From assembly GCA_963777625.1 (NCBI GenBank), contig CAVZRO010000011.1, positions 310,001 to 374,000 on the forward strand: a stretch of 64,000 bases of DNA, given 5' to 3'. This DNA comes from DATDIC01 sp963777625. Lineage in GTDB: Bacteria > Pseudomonadota > Alphaproteobacteria > Acetobacterales > Acetobacteraceae. The notes beneath the pieces were generated by a model, which made no database searches, was not told the origin of the DNA, and was given only the letters and a program-made list of their open reading frames with translations. This document shows positions 1 through 10,144 of the stretch, piece by piece; the stretch's first letter is position 1; the number at the start of each line of letters is the position of its first letter. The position numbers were made by a program, and so were the translations under genes.

Positions 1-1045
1 ACCCGAGCGGCAGCCCGGCGCTGACGAAACCGAACACCTTGCCGATCTGTCCGGGGGGCGCCGCGTCTTTCACCATGACGTCACGCGGCGTGCGACTGGC
101 ACCGAATGTCAGGCCGGCGCAGAACATCAGCGCGATCACCGCCAGATCCGGCAGGCTGAGCCAGTTCACCGCCAGGACAAGCACCGCGGAGCCGATCGTC
201 AGTGCCACCGCGAACCCCAGCACGTGCCGCTTGTAGGTATCGGAGAACCAGCCGCCCACGAGCACGCCGCAGGTTGATCCGACCATGTAGGCGGTCAGCG
301 CTGTGGAGGCGGTCTCGAGGCGCATGGATTTGACGGTGTGCAGCACGGTCACCAGCCACGACTGCACGCCGGCGCCGGCCATCGAGCCCAGCATGAAGAA
401 GGCGAAAAACAGCAGCATGGTGCGGCTGGTCAGCAGCTCCCGCCCCGACAGTTTCGTCGGCGATGCTTCGTGCCGTATCTGGTCTTTCAGGATCCCGCTT
501 TGCAACACGATGGAGACAACCACCGGCACGCCGAGCAGCCCGACCACGACCAGGCCGGCACGCCAGCCGATGGTGAGCGTCAGCAGCGCGATCACCGGGG
601 GCGCCGACGAGAACCCGAGATTTCCGCTGAACGTATGCAGTGCGAAGCAGCGGCCCATGCGGTCCTTGTCCACCGAGCCGGTGATGATCGCATAGTCCGC
701 CGGATGGATGACTGAATTGCCGACGCCGGACAGCATCGCCAGGACCAGTATTTGCCAGAAGCTTGTTGCCAGTCCCATTGCCGCCATCGACAGCGACATC
801 AGCAATGCGCCGCCGATCAGGAAGTATTTCGCACCGTGGCGATCGACCAGGAACCCGACTGGTGTCTGCAACAGTGCGGTGGTGGCCGACATTGCCGCGA
901 TACTCAGGCCGAGCACGGCGAAGCTGACATGAAATACCTGCTGCCAGACCAGGAACATCGGCGGCAGGCACAGAACATAGAAGTGCGACAGGAAATGACC
1001 GTTGCCGATCAGCAGGTTGACGCGGGTCGTCCGGCTCACAGCCAT
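1..1045 (-). CDS. MFS transporter, 3' end beyond window
   Basis: The minus strand is open from an ATG at 1045 to the window edge (about 348 residues) without a stop. The product begins MAVSRTTRVNLLIGNGHFLS and shows alternating hydrophobic helices with the cytoplasmic-loop motif GFLVDRHGAKY (equivalent to G-x-x-x-D-R-x-G-R/K), the signature of the major facilitator superfamily. At least eight or nine helices are visible; the C-terminus lies outside. It should be an inner-membrane secondary transporter. The substrate cannot be inferred. The next gene is divergent, 131 bp away. Confidence 0.85.
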   Translation of the reverse strand, partial: MAVSRTTRVNLLIGNGHFLSHFYVLCLPPMFLVWQQVFHVSFAVLGLSIAAMSATTALLQTPVGFLVDRHGAKYFLIGGALLMSLSMAAMGLATSFWQILVLAMLSGVGNSVIHPADYAIITGSVDKDRMGRCFALHTFSGNLGFSSAPPVIALLTLTIGWRAGLVVVGLLGVPVVVSIVLQSGILKDQIRHEASPTKLSGRELLTSRTMLLFFAFFMLGSMAGAGVQSWLVTVLHTVKSMRLETASTALTAYMVGSTCGVLVGGWFSDTYKRHVLGFAVALTIGSAVLVLAVNWLSLPDLAVIALMFCAGLTFGASRTPRDVMVKDAAPPGQIGKVFGFVSAGLPLG

Positions 1046-1176
1046 CGAGGGTCTCTTTTACGGACGATGGCCAGGATGTAATGCGGGGCGGCGCTGGTCA
1101 ACGTGCCCCTGTCACCTTGCCCCTACGCAGGGCCGGACGCGGGTTGTAGGCTTAGGCCGTGCCAACGGAGGGGTGC

Positions 1177-1650
1177 ATGCCTGCCGATGCAAGCTGGAAA
1201 CCTGCCGGTTATCCGAGCGTCACGCCTTATCTGATCGTGCGCGGCGCCGAGCGGGCCATTGCGTTCTATCAGAAGGTATTCGGCGCGACGGTGCGTCTGC
1301 GGCTGGACGGACCGAACGGGCGGATCGGTCATGCGGAACTGGCCATCGGCAATTCGTTGATCATGCTGGCCGATGAGGTGCCGGAACGGAACGTGCTGGC
1401 GCCCGCGCCGGGCGGACGCGACGCCGTCGCGCTGCATTTGTATATCGCCGATGTCGACGCCGTTGTCCGCGCCGCGCAGGCGGCAGGCGCCGTTGTGAAA
1501 CAACCTGTTGAAACGAAGTTCTACGGCGACCGTCTGGGCACTATCGTCGATCCGTTCGGACATGTGTGGCACGTGTCCACGCATGTCGAGGACGTGTCGC
1601 CGGAGGAAATTGGGCGGCGCGCCGCGTCGCTGAGTGATACGTCGTCCTGA
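1177..1650 (+). CDS. VOC family (glyoxalase/PhnB-like) protein
   Basis: This 157-aa protein has the two-repeat vicinal-oxygen-chelate fold: YLIVRGAERAIAFYQKVFGA at the N-terminus and IVDPFGHVWHVSTHVEDV near the C-terminus. The latter is the usual GYE/PFGH-W segment of YcgE/PhnB-like members, which often do not carry the full glyoxalase metal set. I chose the ATG at 1177 because a clear ribosome-binding site (GGAGGGG) precedes it; a GTG at 1159 is in frame but has no such site. It lies 27 bp before the PhyH gene on the same strand. The substrate is unknown. Confidence 0.85.
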   Translation: MPADASWKPAGYPSVTPYLIVRGAERAIAFYQKVFGATVRLRLDGPNGRIGHAELAIGNSLIMLADEVPERNVLAPAPGGRDAVALHLYIADVDAVVRAAQAAGAVVKQPVETKFYGDRLGTIVDPFGHVWHVSTHVEDVSPEEIGRRAASLSDTSS

Positions 1651-1677
1651 CCGAACCATCGGGATTTACACGCAGCC

Positions 1678-2691
1678 ATGAAACCATTTCGTGATTCCAG
1701 CAACCTTGCCGGCGACGCGGCGACGCTGGCCGAGCGCATGCGACAGGATGGTTACCTGTTCCTGCGCGGCCTGCTGCCGCGTGCCGCCATCGCCGCCGTG
1801 CAGCGCGAGGTCGGCGCCATCGCGCGCGATGCCGGCTGGCTGCATCGCGACACCCCCGTAGCGGCGGCGACCGCCGACCCACGCGGTTTCTGTGTCGATC
1901 CCGATCCCGGCTATCTGACGGTTCTGCGCCAGATCAATCGGCTGGAATCGTATCACGCGCTCAAGCACCATCCGGCGCTGATCGGGTTCTTCGAGCGGCT
2001 GCTCGGCGGTCCGGTGTTTCCGCATCCGCGTGTGCTGATGCGCAACATCTTCCCGCAACGCGACGAATTCACCACCAAGGCGCACCAGGATTTTCCCAAC
2101 GTGCAGGGGACTGAGGAGGTCTATACCGCCTGGATGCCGCTGATCGACTGCCCTATGGAGGTCGGCCCGCTGCAGATCGCCACCGGGTCGCACCGCATGG
2201 GCGTGTTCGATTTCGACATCGGGTTCGGCGCCGGCGGAATCGAGATCACCGATCCGCTCGAAGGACGCTGGGCCTCCGGCCCGTTCGCCGTCGGTGACGT
2301 GCTGATCTTCCACAGCATGGAGGTGCACAAGGGCGTGCCCAATCGCAGCGACAAGCTGCGCATGTCGATGGATGTGCGGTACCAGCTGGTGTCCGAACCA
2401 TTCAACCCCGACAACGCCAATGCGGACGGCCAGCCGCTGGCGTGGGACGACGTCTATGCCGGATGGAAATCCGATGCGCTGAAATACTACTGGAAGCGGC
2501 TGCCACTGAAGCTGAAACCATTTGACCGTCAGTGGTTCGACAAACGCGACACCCGCGCCTTCGAGCTGGGCGAGGCTGGCGACCGGCGCGCGATCTCCGT
2601 GCTGCAACGCATCGTTGCACGAGATCCCGACGCGATGAAGCAGGCGCGCGCACGGACCTTGCTGGAACGGCTGGGAAGCGTCGCGGCGTGA
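1678..2691 (+). CDS. Phytanoyl-CoA dioxygenase (PhyH) family protein
   Basis: A 337-aa Fe(II)/2-oxoglutarate-dependent oxygenase of the PhyH family. The iron-binding H-x-D is visible in TTKAHQDFPNVQG, and a distal His sits in FHSMEVHKGVPNRSDKLRMS, followed by the Arg that normally binds 2-oxoglutarate. The early segment DGYLFLRGLLPRAAI is the standard PhyH start. The C-terminal 90 residues are an extension without recognisable domain. It is co-directional with the VOC gene upstream and the methyltransferase 30 bp downstream, so small-molecule tailoring is a reasonable guess; the substrate is not deducible. Confidence 0.88.
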   Translation: MKPFRDSSNLAGDAATLAERMRQDGYLFLRGLLPRAAIAAVQREVGAIARDAGWLHRDTPVAAATADPRGFCVDPDPGYLTVLRQINRLESYHALKHHPALIGFFERLLGGPVFPHPRVLMRNIFPQRDEFTTKAHQDFPNVQGTEEVYTAWMPLIDCPMEVGPLQIATGSHRMGVFDFDIGFGAGGIEITDPLEGRWASGPFAVGDVLIFHSMEVHKGVPNRSDKLRMSMDVRYQLVSEPFNPDNANADGQPLAWDDVYAGWKSDALKYYWKRLPLKLKPFDRQWFDKRDTRAFELGEAGDRRAISVLQRIVARDPDAMKQARARTLLERLGSVAA

Positions 2692-2721
2692 CGCGCCGGA
2701 TCGGGCGCTGACGGACGACCG

Positions 2722-3537
2722 ATGACGATGTCGCGGGCTGAGGCGGCAGCGTGCTGGGAGGCGAACGCGGAAACCTGGACCCGGCACGCCCGGGCTGGGT
2801 TTGACGTTTATCGAGACCGGGTCAACACGCCTGCCTTCCTGGCCATGCTGCCGTCCATTGCGGGGCTGTGCGGGATCGATATCGGCTGCGGGGAAGCCAG
2901 CAATACACGCGAGCTTGCCAAACGTGGCGCGTCCATTACGGCGCTGGATGTATCCCCCACTTTCCTTCGTCATGCATGTGAGACCGAGAGGAACGAGCCA
3001 CTCGGCATCGAGTACGTCCAGGCCGACGCGGCCTGCATGCCTTTCGCCGCAGCAAGTTTTGACTTCGCGACTGCCTTCATGTCGCTGATGGATATGCCGG
3101 ACCAGGCGGCTGTGCTGGCGGAAGCGCACCGGGTGCTGCGGCCCGGCGGCTTCCTGCAATTCTCCATCCTGCACCCCTGCTTCGTGCCACCGCATCGGCG
3201 CGTGCTTCGCGAGGCGGACGGTAGGACCGTGCGAGCCATCGAGATAGGTGGTTATTTCAGTAACATCGATGGTCGGGTGGACCGGTGGTGGTTCGGTGCG
3301 GTCTCCGCCGAGGAGCGTGTCCGCATCCCTTCGTTTCAGGAGCCCCGCTTTCATCGCACGCTGAGCACGTGGGTCAATCTGGTGGTGGCGAGCGGCTTCA
3401 TGATCGAAGAACTGGGCGAGCCATACGTTGACGAAGCGACCGCGGAAGCCGTGCCCGCTGTCGCGGACACTCGGGTGGCACCGCTGTTTCTGCATGTTCG
3501 CGCACGCAAGCCTGAGGCAGGCGCGAGCCGCCGCTAG
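2722..3537 (+). CDS. Class I SAM-dependent methyltransferase
   Basis: 271 aa. Methyltransferase motif I is GIDIGCGEASNTRELAKRGA, with the acidic end of strand 2 in ITALDVSPTFL and motif II-like VQADAACMPFAAASFDFAT. The remaining sequence follows a type-11 methyltransferase (LRPGGFLQFSILHPC). An HP-C and several His residues in the substrate lobe are normal for UbiE-like small-molecule methyltransferases. A second in-frame ATG six bases later (2728) is an alternative start. The gene follows the PhyH oxygenase closely; substrate unknown. Confidence 0.85.
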   Translation: MTMSRAEAAACWEANAETWTRHARAGFDVYRDRVNTPAFLAMLPSIAGLCGIDIGCGEASNTRELAKRGASITALDVSPTFLRHACETERNEPLGIEYVQADAACMPFAAASFDFATAFMSLMDMPDQAAVLAEAHRVLRPGGFLQFSILHPCFVPPHRRVLREADGRTVRAIEIGGYFSNIDGRVDRWWFGAVSAEERVRIPSFQEPRFHRTLSTWVNLVVASGFMIEELGEPYVDEATAEAVPAVADTRVAPLFLHVRARKPEAGASRR

Positions 3538-3614
3538 AACAGTCTGACGCCGGGCCATCCGGCCGATCGAGCGTCCTACCCGATCTGTTTGTTGAGATTC
3601 CGCCGAAGCCGTGC

Positions 3615-4781
3615 ATGGATACGGCCATGCCAGAGGCTCCGCAGGGCGATGCCGGAGGTGGGACGCAACTGTCTCGCCAGGGACCGGTTACGGACTGGAA
3701 AGATTGGCGCACCGGCCAGCGGCTCGCGACTTTTGCACCGCGGGTACTGGCCGTGCTGTTGGCCGCGGGTCTCGCCATCGGCGTGACGTTGAACTGGGAC
3801 CGCTGGATCGGCGCCGCGGGGCCGCAATGGACCGATGATGCCTCTTTGCAGGCTGACCTGACACCGCTTTCCGCGCAGGTGGCGGGACGGGTCAGTGCCG
3901 TTCCGGTCGGTGACTTCCAGCATGTGCGGGCCGGCGAATTGCTGGTGGAGATCGACGCCGCGCCGTTCCGGGCGCAGCTCGACCAGGCCGAGGCGAATGT
4001 CGCCGGGGCGCGGGCAGCGATCGCCAACCTGAAGGCTCAGGAAGTGCTGCAGGCGGCGAATATCGCGTCGGCGGAGGCGCAGGTCGAGGGCAGCCGCGCG
4101 ACCGCGTGGCGCAACCACCTGGAGGCGGAGCGACAACGCAAGCTGCTCGCAACGAAAATCGTCGGCACCACACAGGCTGTGGAACAGGCGGACGCGGCCG
4201 CGAAGCTGGCGGATGCGCAGGTGCTGCAGGCCGCTGCCGCGCTGGAGGCGGCGGAGCGGCAGCTCGATGTGCAGCACTCGCAGGAGGCGCAGCTCGCCGC
4301 CAGCCTGAAGGCTGCCGAGGCCGCGCGCGATCTTGCCCGGATCAATCTGGGCTACACGCGGATCACCGCGCCCACCGACGGGATCGTCGGGCAGCGCCGT
4401 GTCTATCCGGGCCAGTATGTCGGGGTCGGCACGCAGGTGACCACGGTGGCGCCGCTGCCGCATCTGTATGTGATTGCCGACTACAAGGAAACGCAGCTCA
4501 CCCACATGCGGGTCGGGCAGCCGGCCGAAATCCGCATCGATACGTTCCCCGGCGTGGTCCTGCACGGCCACGTGGCGTCGTGGTCGCCGGCGACAGGTTC
4601 GGAATTCGCGCTGCTGCCGCCCGACAATGCCACCGGCAACTTCACCAAGGTCATTCAGCGCATCCCAGTGAAGGTGGCGCTGGACGACGATGGTGGCCTC
4701 GGCGACCGGCTGCGGCCGGGAATGTCGGTTGAAACCACCATCCGCACCGACGAGCGCGGCACCGGAAGCGTTCAGAAATGA
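3615..4781 (+). CDS. emrA: HlyD/EmrA family membrane-fusion subunit of an efflux pump
   Basis: 388 aa. One transmembrane helix near residues 35-58 (LAVLLAAGLAIGVTLNW), then a split biotinyl-lipoyl domain (GDFQHVRAGELLVEIDAAPF and the partner half around YTRITAPTDGIVGQRRVYPG), and between them a long Ala/Glu/Arg-rich alpha-helical hairpin (about residues 120-245). This is the periplasmic adaptor of an EmrAB-type tripartite exporter. The stop overlaps the next gene's start by 4 bp, which indicates translational coupling to the MFS permease. Another possible start lies at 3627. Confidence 0.9.
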   Translation: MDTAMPEAPQGDAGGGTQLSRQGPVTDWKDWRTGQRLATFAPRVLAVLLAAGLAIGVTLNWDRWIGAAGPQWTDDASLQADLTPLSAQVAGRVSAVPVGDFQHVRAGELLVEIDAAPFRAQLDQAEANVAGARAAIANLKAQEVLQAANIASAEAQVEGSRATAWRNHLEAERQRKLLATKIVGTTQAVEQADAAAKLADAQVLQAAAALEAAERQLDVQHSQEAQLAASLKAAEAARDLARINLGYTRITAPTDGIVGQRRVYPGQYVGVGTQVTTVAPLPHLYVIADYKETQLTHMRVGQPAEIRIDTFPGVVLHGHVASWSPATGSEFALLPPDNATGNFTKVIQRIPVKVALDDDGGLGDRLRPGMSVETTIRTDERGTGSVQK

Positions 4782-6358
4782 GCGCCAGCATCATCCGGCT
4801 GGCGCCGGCAGCGCATCATAACGCGCCGGCGCAGCCGTCCTGCGACCGCCCCCTCGTTGGGATTGCCGCGGTGCTGCTGGGCGCGATCATTTCCACGCTG
4901 TATGCCCGCATCACCACGTTCGGTCTCGCGGACCTGCGCGGCGCCGTGCATGCGGGGTTCGACGAAGGAGCCTGGATCACGACCGCCGCGACTGTCGGGC
5001 AGATGTGCATCGGGCCGCTCGCCGCATGGTTCGGCCTGGTGTTCGGCGTGCGGCGGGTGCTGGTGATTTCCGCCAGCGTCTTCGCGGTGACCTCCGGGCT
5101 GATTCCGCTGGCGCCCGGCCTGCCAAGCCTGCTGATCGGGCAGGCGATAGGCGGGTTGAGTTCGGGCACCTTCATCCCGCTGACCATCGGATTCGTCGTG
5201 CAGAGCCTGCCGCCTTCACTCTGGCCGTACGGGATAGCCGCCTACGGACTGAACCTGGAGCTGTCGCTTAACATTCCGGCGTCGCTGGAAGGCTGGTACC
5301 TCGATTATTTCAACTGGCACTGGATTTTCTGGCAGGGCACTCTGCTGGCGATACCGATGCTGGTCTGCGTCCATTTCGGCATGCCCAAGCGACCGGTAAA
5401 CCGCGAGGCCCTGCGTAACGCCGATGGGTGGGGCATGTTCTATGCCGCCGCTGGGTTTTCGATGCTGTACGCGGCGCTCGATCAGGGCAATCGGCTCGAC
5501 TGGCTGAATTCGGGACTGATCTGTGGGCTGCTGCTGGGCAGCAGCGTGCTGATCACCGCGTTCATACTGCAGGGGTTGTTCGCGGAGCATTCCTGGATCA
5601 ACCTGCGTTTCCTCCTGCAGCGGAACATCGCGCTGGTGATGGCGATCATCACGCTTTATCGCTTCATCACTCTCTCGACGAGCTATCTGATCCCGCAATA
5701 CCTGACCAGCATCCAGAATTTCCGGTCGCTGGAGGTCGGCAAAGTGCTGCTGTGGATCGCGGTGCCGCAGTTTCTGCTGGCGCCGGTGATTGCGACGGTG
5801 CTGCGCTGGATAGACCCGCGGTTCATGCTTGCCCTGGGGATATGCGTCGTCGGCATTGCCTGCGCCATGGCAAGCCAGATCACCCAGGACTGGGCGACGG
5901 ACGATTTCCTGCCGTCGCAGGTGCTTCAGGCGTTCGGGCAATCAGCGGCGCTGATCGCAGTCGTGCTGTTTGCCGTCCGGCATCTCCGGCCGGCCGATGC
6001 CATCACCTTCGGCGTGCTGCTGCAGACGGCGCGTTTGCTGGGCGGGGAATTCGGCAACGCGTTCATGCAGACTTATGTTCGCGTTCGCGAGCAAGTGGCG
6101 TCGAACCTGCTGGGACAATACGTGCAGTCCGGCGGAACGCGGGTGGGCGTGAGGCTTGACGCTTACACTGACGCGGTGCTGGCGCGGTCCGACGGGTTAA
6201 CAGGCGCGGCCGCGCGGGCGACTTCGTTGCTGGCGCAGGCTGTGCGTAATCAGGCCAACGTGCTGTCGTACAAGGACGGCTTCACGATCGTGTCGCTTAC
6301 CGTGATCGGCATGCTGTTGATGACGGCGCTGCTGCGTCCGTCGCCGGACACCGGCTGA
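4778..6358 (+). CDS. emrB: DHA2-type MFS multidrug exporter (EmrB-like)
   Basis: 526 aa with about 14 hydrophobic segments, the usual DHA2 size. N-terminal helix LVGIAAVLLGAIISTLYARI, then WITTAATVGQMCIGPLAAWF and the motif-C-like glycine-rich stretch around residues 110-135. Starts on an ATGA overlap with the HlyD-like gene, so the two form an export unit for organic compounds across both membranes. An outer-membrane TolC partner is not present in this window. The symbol reflects family resemblance, not demonstrated substrate range. Confidence 0.88.
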   Translation: MSASIIRLAPAAHHNAPAQPSCDRPLVGIAAVLLGAIISTLYARITTFGLADLRGAVHAGFDEGAWITTAATVGQMCIGPLAAWFGLVFGVRRVLVISASVFAVTSGLIPLAPGLPSLLIGQAIGGLSSGTFIPLTIGFVVQSLPPSLWPYGIAAYGLNLELSLNIPASLEGWYLDYFNWHWIFWQGTLLAIPMLVCVHFGMPKRPVNREALRNADGWGMFYAAAGFSMLYAALDQGNRLDWLNSGLICGLLLGSSVLITAFILQGLFAEHSWINLRFLLQRNIALVMAIITLYRFITLSTSYLIPQYLTSIQNFRSLEVGKVLLWIAVPQFLLAPVIATVLRWIDPRFMLALGICVVGIACAMASQITQDWATDDFLPSQVLQAFGQSAALIAVVLFAVRHLRPADAITFGVLLQTARLLGGEFGNAFMQTYVRVREQVASNLLGQYVQSGGTRVGVRLDAYTDAVLARSDGLTGAAARATSLLAQAVRNQANVLSYKDGFTIVSLTVIGMLLMTALLRPSPDTG

Positions 6359-6390
6359 CACGGGGCGGGTCGGTCGGCTGGCTAGCTGGG

Positions 6391-7744
6391 TCAGGCCGCA
6401 ACGCGGCTCGCGAGCAGAGCTTCGATCCCGGCCGCAATTGAAAACAATCGCGCGTCCCCCATTGTTTCGCCCATCAGCATCAGGCCGACCGGCGGTTCGT
6501 CGGGACGATGACAGGGCAGGCTGATCGCGCAACGATCGAGGAAGTTGGTCACTGCGGTGTTGCGCAGCCCAAGCAGGTTCACCCGGCCATACGCGCGCTC
6601 ATCATCAAGGTCGGCGATAGAAGCGGGCAGGATCGGCGAGGTGGGCATGGCGATCACGTCGAACATTTCGGTTCCGTGCATCGAAGCCGGCAATCAGCCG
6701 CGTCCGGGCCGTCACCAGGTCAAGATAATCGGCCGCGGTCATTGCAGCGCCACGCTCGATGCGGACACGAATGCGCGGATCATACTGATCGCCATGCGCT
6801 GCAAGCAGCGCACGATGCCATGCATAAGCTTCCGACGCGGCGAACCCGCCCTTTGCGTTGATGGCCGGCAATTCGTCCAGTTCGGGAAAGCGTGTCCGCA
6901 CGAGACGCGCGCCCGCGGATGACAGGATCGAAAGCGCCCGGTCGAATGCGGCGCTGACGGTGTCATCCATCGCGTCGAGCACGTAATTCTCCGGCACGGC
7001 GATGCGCAGGCCGCTAATTTCGGCCCGGCGCGGCGTTGCGGGTTCGGTCCCAGACAGCACCGCGTCGATGATGGCGCAGCAATCGACGGAGGGAGCCAAG
7101 GGACCGACGGAATCAAGGCTCGGCGCCAGTGGCAGCACGCCGGCAATCGGCACGCGCCTGGACGTCGGCTTGAACCCGACGATGGCGCAATAGGCCGCCG
7201 GAATGCGGCACGATCCACCGGTGTCCGTGCCCAGAGCCGCCGCGGCCATCCCGTCGGCGACCGACACCGCCGCGCCGGAGGAACTGCCGCCGGGAATGTG
7301 GCCGGTGACCCGCTCCCACGGCGCGCGCGGCGTGCCGTAATGCGGGTTGATGCCGAGTCCGGAGAATGCGAACTCGGTCATGTTGGTGCGCCCGACGGGA
7401 ATGAACCCGGCGGCCAGCATGCGTTGCACGACCGGCGCGTGCGCCTTTGCCGGGGGCGCGTCAGCCAGCACGCGCGATCCGGCCGCGGTGGTTTCGCCGG
7501 CAACATCCATCAGGTCCTTCAGGCTGACCGGAATGCCGGCATAGCGCCCTGGGATGCGTCCGGCGCGGCGCAGCCTGTCCATGGCATCGGCCATCGCCCG
7601 AGCGGAATCGGCGTACACCTTGATGAAGGCGCGGCCGCCTTCGCCGTGCGGGTCGGCGATGCGGGCGAGGCATTCCTCGACCAGCGCACCGCTGGTTGTT
7701 TGCCCATTAGCCAGGGCCTGGGCGAGCTGGTCGATCGTACGCAT
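6391..7744 (-). pseudogene. Amidase (amidase signature family), single frameshift
   Basis: Reading from the ATG at 7744 (preceded by GGAGGT) gives MRTIDQLAQALANGQTTSGA and the full amidase core: catalytic Lys in VSLKDLMDVAG, cis-Ser in GHIPGGSSSGAAVSVADG and nucleophile Ser in ALGTDTGGSCRIPAA. Around 6670-6694 the frame breaks. The normal continuation FDVIAMPTSPILPA and the C-terminus ending ASRVAA are in a second frame that stops at 6391. Deleting one G of the GG at 6670-6671 restores a continuous amidase (…ARNEMFDVIAMPT…) of about 450 aa. This is either a recent frameshift or an assembly error; the catalytic triad is otherwise intact. It is convergent with the EmrB gene. Confidence 0.82.
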
Positions 7745-7853
7745 GCTACCTCCCGCATTCATCGATGGTAGCATGACCGATGAACGGCAAACCAGCCAAG
7801 GGCTCGGACCGGGACCTGGAACCGGCGGGCGTTCCACCCGTTGCTCTTCGCTG

Positions 7854-9206
7854 ATGGCCCAGATCGAGCATGTCGTGGTTCTGATGCTGGAGAACCGATC
7901 ATTCGACTCCATGCTCGGTTGGCTGTACCGCGACCGGCCTGATTTCGACGGTTTGTCGCGGTGATGAGGCCAATCCCTGGCATCGTGACGACGGCTGCCG
8001 TGGAGCGGATTCCGGTCTGGAACAACGGCACCCTGTCTCCCGAAGCCGCGACCATGCCCGATCCCGATCCCGGCGAACTGTTCGAGGATATCTCGATGCA
8101 GATCTACGGCCTGCATCCCGATGGCACGCCGCGGATGGACGGGTTCGTGGACAATTACATGCGTCAGCCAGCCAGCGGGAAGCCGCTCGAACCACGGCAG
8201 GTGATGCATTGCTTCTCGCCGGAACAGTTGCCGGTGCTGAGCACGCTGGCGCGCAGTTTCGGCGTCTGCGATCGCTGGTTTGCCTCGGCGCCATGCGAGA
8301 CCTGGCCGAACCGACTGTTCGCTCACACGGGGCAGAGCGGTGGGCTGGTGGACAATGGCGCTATCCCACTGCCGCTTTTGCTGACGAACCGTTTTCCGGC
8401 GGCTGGAGTCACGCGGGCGAAGCTGGAAGGTGTATTTCCACGACGTGCCGCAGACGGCGGCGCTGGCTGATCTGTGGCTGCGCATTCCAACACATTTTCG
8501 CTTTTTCGATCCCGAGTTCCTCGACGATGCTGCCGGGGGCGGGTTGCCGAACTACAGCTTCATCGAGCCGCGTTATTTCGCCAACCACCTGCTGCGCCGC
8601 GTGCCGAATGATGCTCATCCACCCCACAATGTCGCGTATGCCGAGCAACTGATAGCGAGCCTGTACAATGCAGTCCGCAATGGCCCCGGCTGGGATCGCA
8701 CGCTGCTGGTGATCACATTCGACGAACACGGCGGATGTTACGACCATGTCGTGCCACCGGCGGCCACTCCTGTCGGGCGCCCGGCGCGGAATGGGTTTAC
8801 GTTCGATCGCTTCGGCCCGCGCGTGCCGACCGTAATCGTGTCGCCGTACGTGCAGGCGGGCAGCGTCATCCGCCCGCCGGAATATGGACCACCGTTCGAC
8901 CACACTTCGATCATTGCCACGCTCGATGCTCTGTTCGATCTCGGTCCGCCGCTGAGCGCGCGGGTGGCGGCTGCACCGGATCTGCGTTCGGCTCTGCGGC
9001 TCGACGGCCCGGAGAACATGGGGCCGCCGCGCATCGACGTGGCAAGCTCTTGGCCGACGCGGGAGGAAATGCGAGCGGTGCACAAACTACCACGCAGCAA
9101 CTACCAGCGCCGGCTGCGCTGGCCCGGCGCGCTGATGGCGACATTTGCCGCCAAGACCGCCGCCCACACGCATCGCGCCACGCGCCGGCGGCGGCGATCT
9201 CGTTAG
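7854..9206 (+). pseudogene. Phosphoesterase (phospholipase C / acid phosphatase family), several frameshifts
   Basis: The family start MAQIEHVVVLMLENRSFDSM is at 7854. The same protein continues in other frames: IPVWNNGTLSPEA onward from about 8005, then SWKVYFHDVPQTAALADLW from 8421 through TLLVITFDEHGGCYDHVVPP to a basic C-terminus at 9206. Conserved features (ENRSFD, the HD in YFHD, FDEHGG.YDH) survive, so the body is that of a roughly 450-aa phosphoesterase. One break, at 8420-8421, is repaired by removing one A of an AA pair. Two more shifts seem needed between 7955 and 8005, where GDEANPWH is in a third frame. No signal peptide is seen. It lies head to head with the frameshifted amidase. 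Confidence 0.78.
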
Positions 9207-9296
9207 AGTATCTTCAGCATGACTGAAGGTGCTTTCTGCCCGCGCCGAGCCGCTGCAATGCGGCGACGCGGGTGAAGCGAGTGTCGAGCGGACCTA

Positions 9297-9545
9297 TGCC
9301 AGGCCGCATTGAGAATGACTCATCCTGCCGGTGTTGCCCGGAGCAACGTGAAGCGAACGAGCGGCGCGGTGGGCGACAAAGTCATGGATGGCCGGGACGG
9401 GTGCGTTGATGGCCGGGACAAGCCGGACAAGCCCGGCCATGACGGAAAGGGTCAGCATCAACGCGGGCTGGTATTATAGTAGACCGCATTGAGGGTGATC
9501 TACGTTCGTCATGACGGACCTAGAGTCTTCGTCCTCGCGGGTTGG
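9297..9545. repeat. Two adjacent copies of the dispersed MITE-like repeat
   Basis: This gene-free stretch contains two repeat copies in the same orientation. The first (9297-9478) starts with a CCAGGCCGCATTGAG variant, has a core of GGCCGGG / CCCGGCC segments and ends CGGGCTGGTATTAT. The second (9481-9545) is a short form: the AGACCGCATTGAGGG head joined almost directly to the CTAGAGTCTTCGTCCTCGCG tail, with the central palindrome missing. No gene was seen between 9207 and 9569. Confidence 0.7.
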
Positions 9546-9569
9546 GACGCTAGCAGCTTGCGGCCGGTA

Positions 9570-10118
9570 TCATTCCGCCGCCGGCTTGAGATGCTCCTGC
9601 AGGCGTGGCATCAGCTCCACCAGGTTGCACGGACGATGGCGGTTATCGAGTTGGGACAGCAATATGTCGTCCCATCCGTCCTTCACGGCACCGGTGCTGC
9701 CCGGCAGCGCGAACAGGTAGGTGCCGCCGGCAACACCGCCGATGGCGCGTGACTGCATCGTGGAGGTGCCGATCTTCTGGTAGCTGAGCATGCGGAACAG
9801 TTCGCCGAAGCCCTCGATGCGTTTTTCCATGACGCGCTCGAATGCTTCCGGCGTCACGTCGCGGCCGGTGATGCCGGTGCCGCCGGTGGTGATCACCACG
9901 TCGATGGCCGGATCGGCGATCCAGCCGCGCAGCCGTCGTTCGATTGCGTCCGGGTCGTCCTTGTCGATGGCGCGTGCCGCGAGCTTGTGCCCGGCCTTGA
10001 CGATGCGCTCCGCCAGGGCGTCGCCGGAGGTGTCGTTGGCGGCGGTGCGGGTGTCGGAGACAGTCAGCACCGCAATATTCACCGGGATGAACGGCCGGCT
10101 TTCGTCGATGCGGGCCAT
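9570..10118 (-). CDS. moaB: Molybdenum cofactor biosynthesis protein B (MoaB)
   Basis: 182 aa, the normal MoaB length. The MoCF-biosynthesis fold is clear: VNIAVLTVSDTRTAANDTSG, VVITTGGTGITGRDVTPEA and YLFALPGSTGAVKDGWDDIL. MoaB/MogA enzymes adenylylate molybdopterin or act in the related step of Moco assembly. The ATG at 10118 is preceded by GGGAGCA; longer in-frame starts would run into the neighbouring transglycosylase. The gene follows that gene by 26 bp on the same strand. A molybdopterin-binding hydroxylase is encoded at 23773-26034 and would need the cofactor. Confidence 0.92.
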   Translation of the reverse strand: MARIDESRPFIPVNIAVLTVSDTRTAANDTSGDALAERIVKAGHKLAARAIDKDDPDAIERRLRGWIADPAIDVVITTGGTGITGRDVTPEAFERVMEKRIEGFGELFRMLSYQKIGTSTMQSRAIGGVAGGTYLFALPGSTGAVKDGWDDILLSQLDNRHRPCNLVELMPRLQEHLKPAAE

Positions 10119-10144
10119 GCAGATTGCTCCCAGACCAAAGGGCC

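Noticed and set aside
9297..9545. Repeats considered as a CRISPR array
   Set aside because: No regular repeat-spacer periodicity; the units are long, palindromic and dispersed over the whole window, and no cas gene is present.
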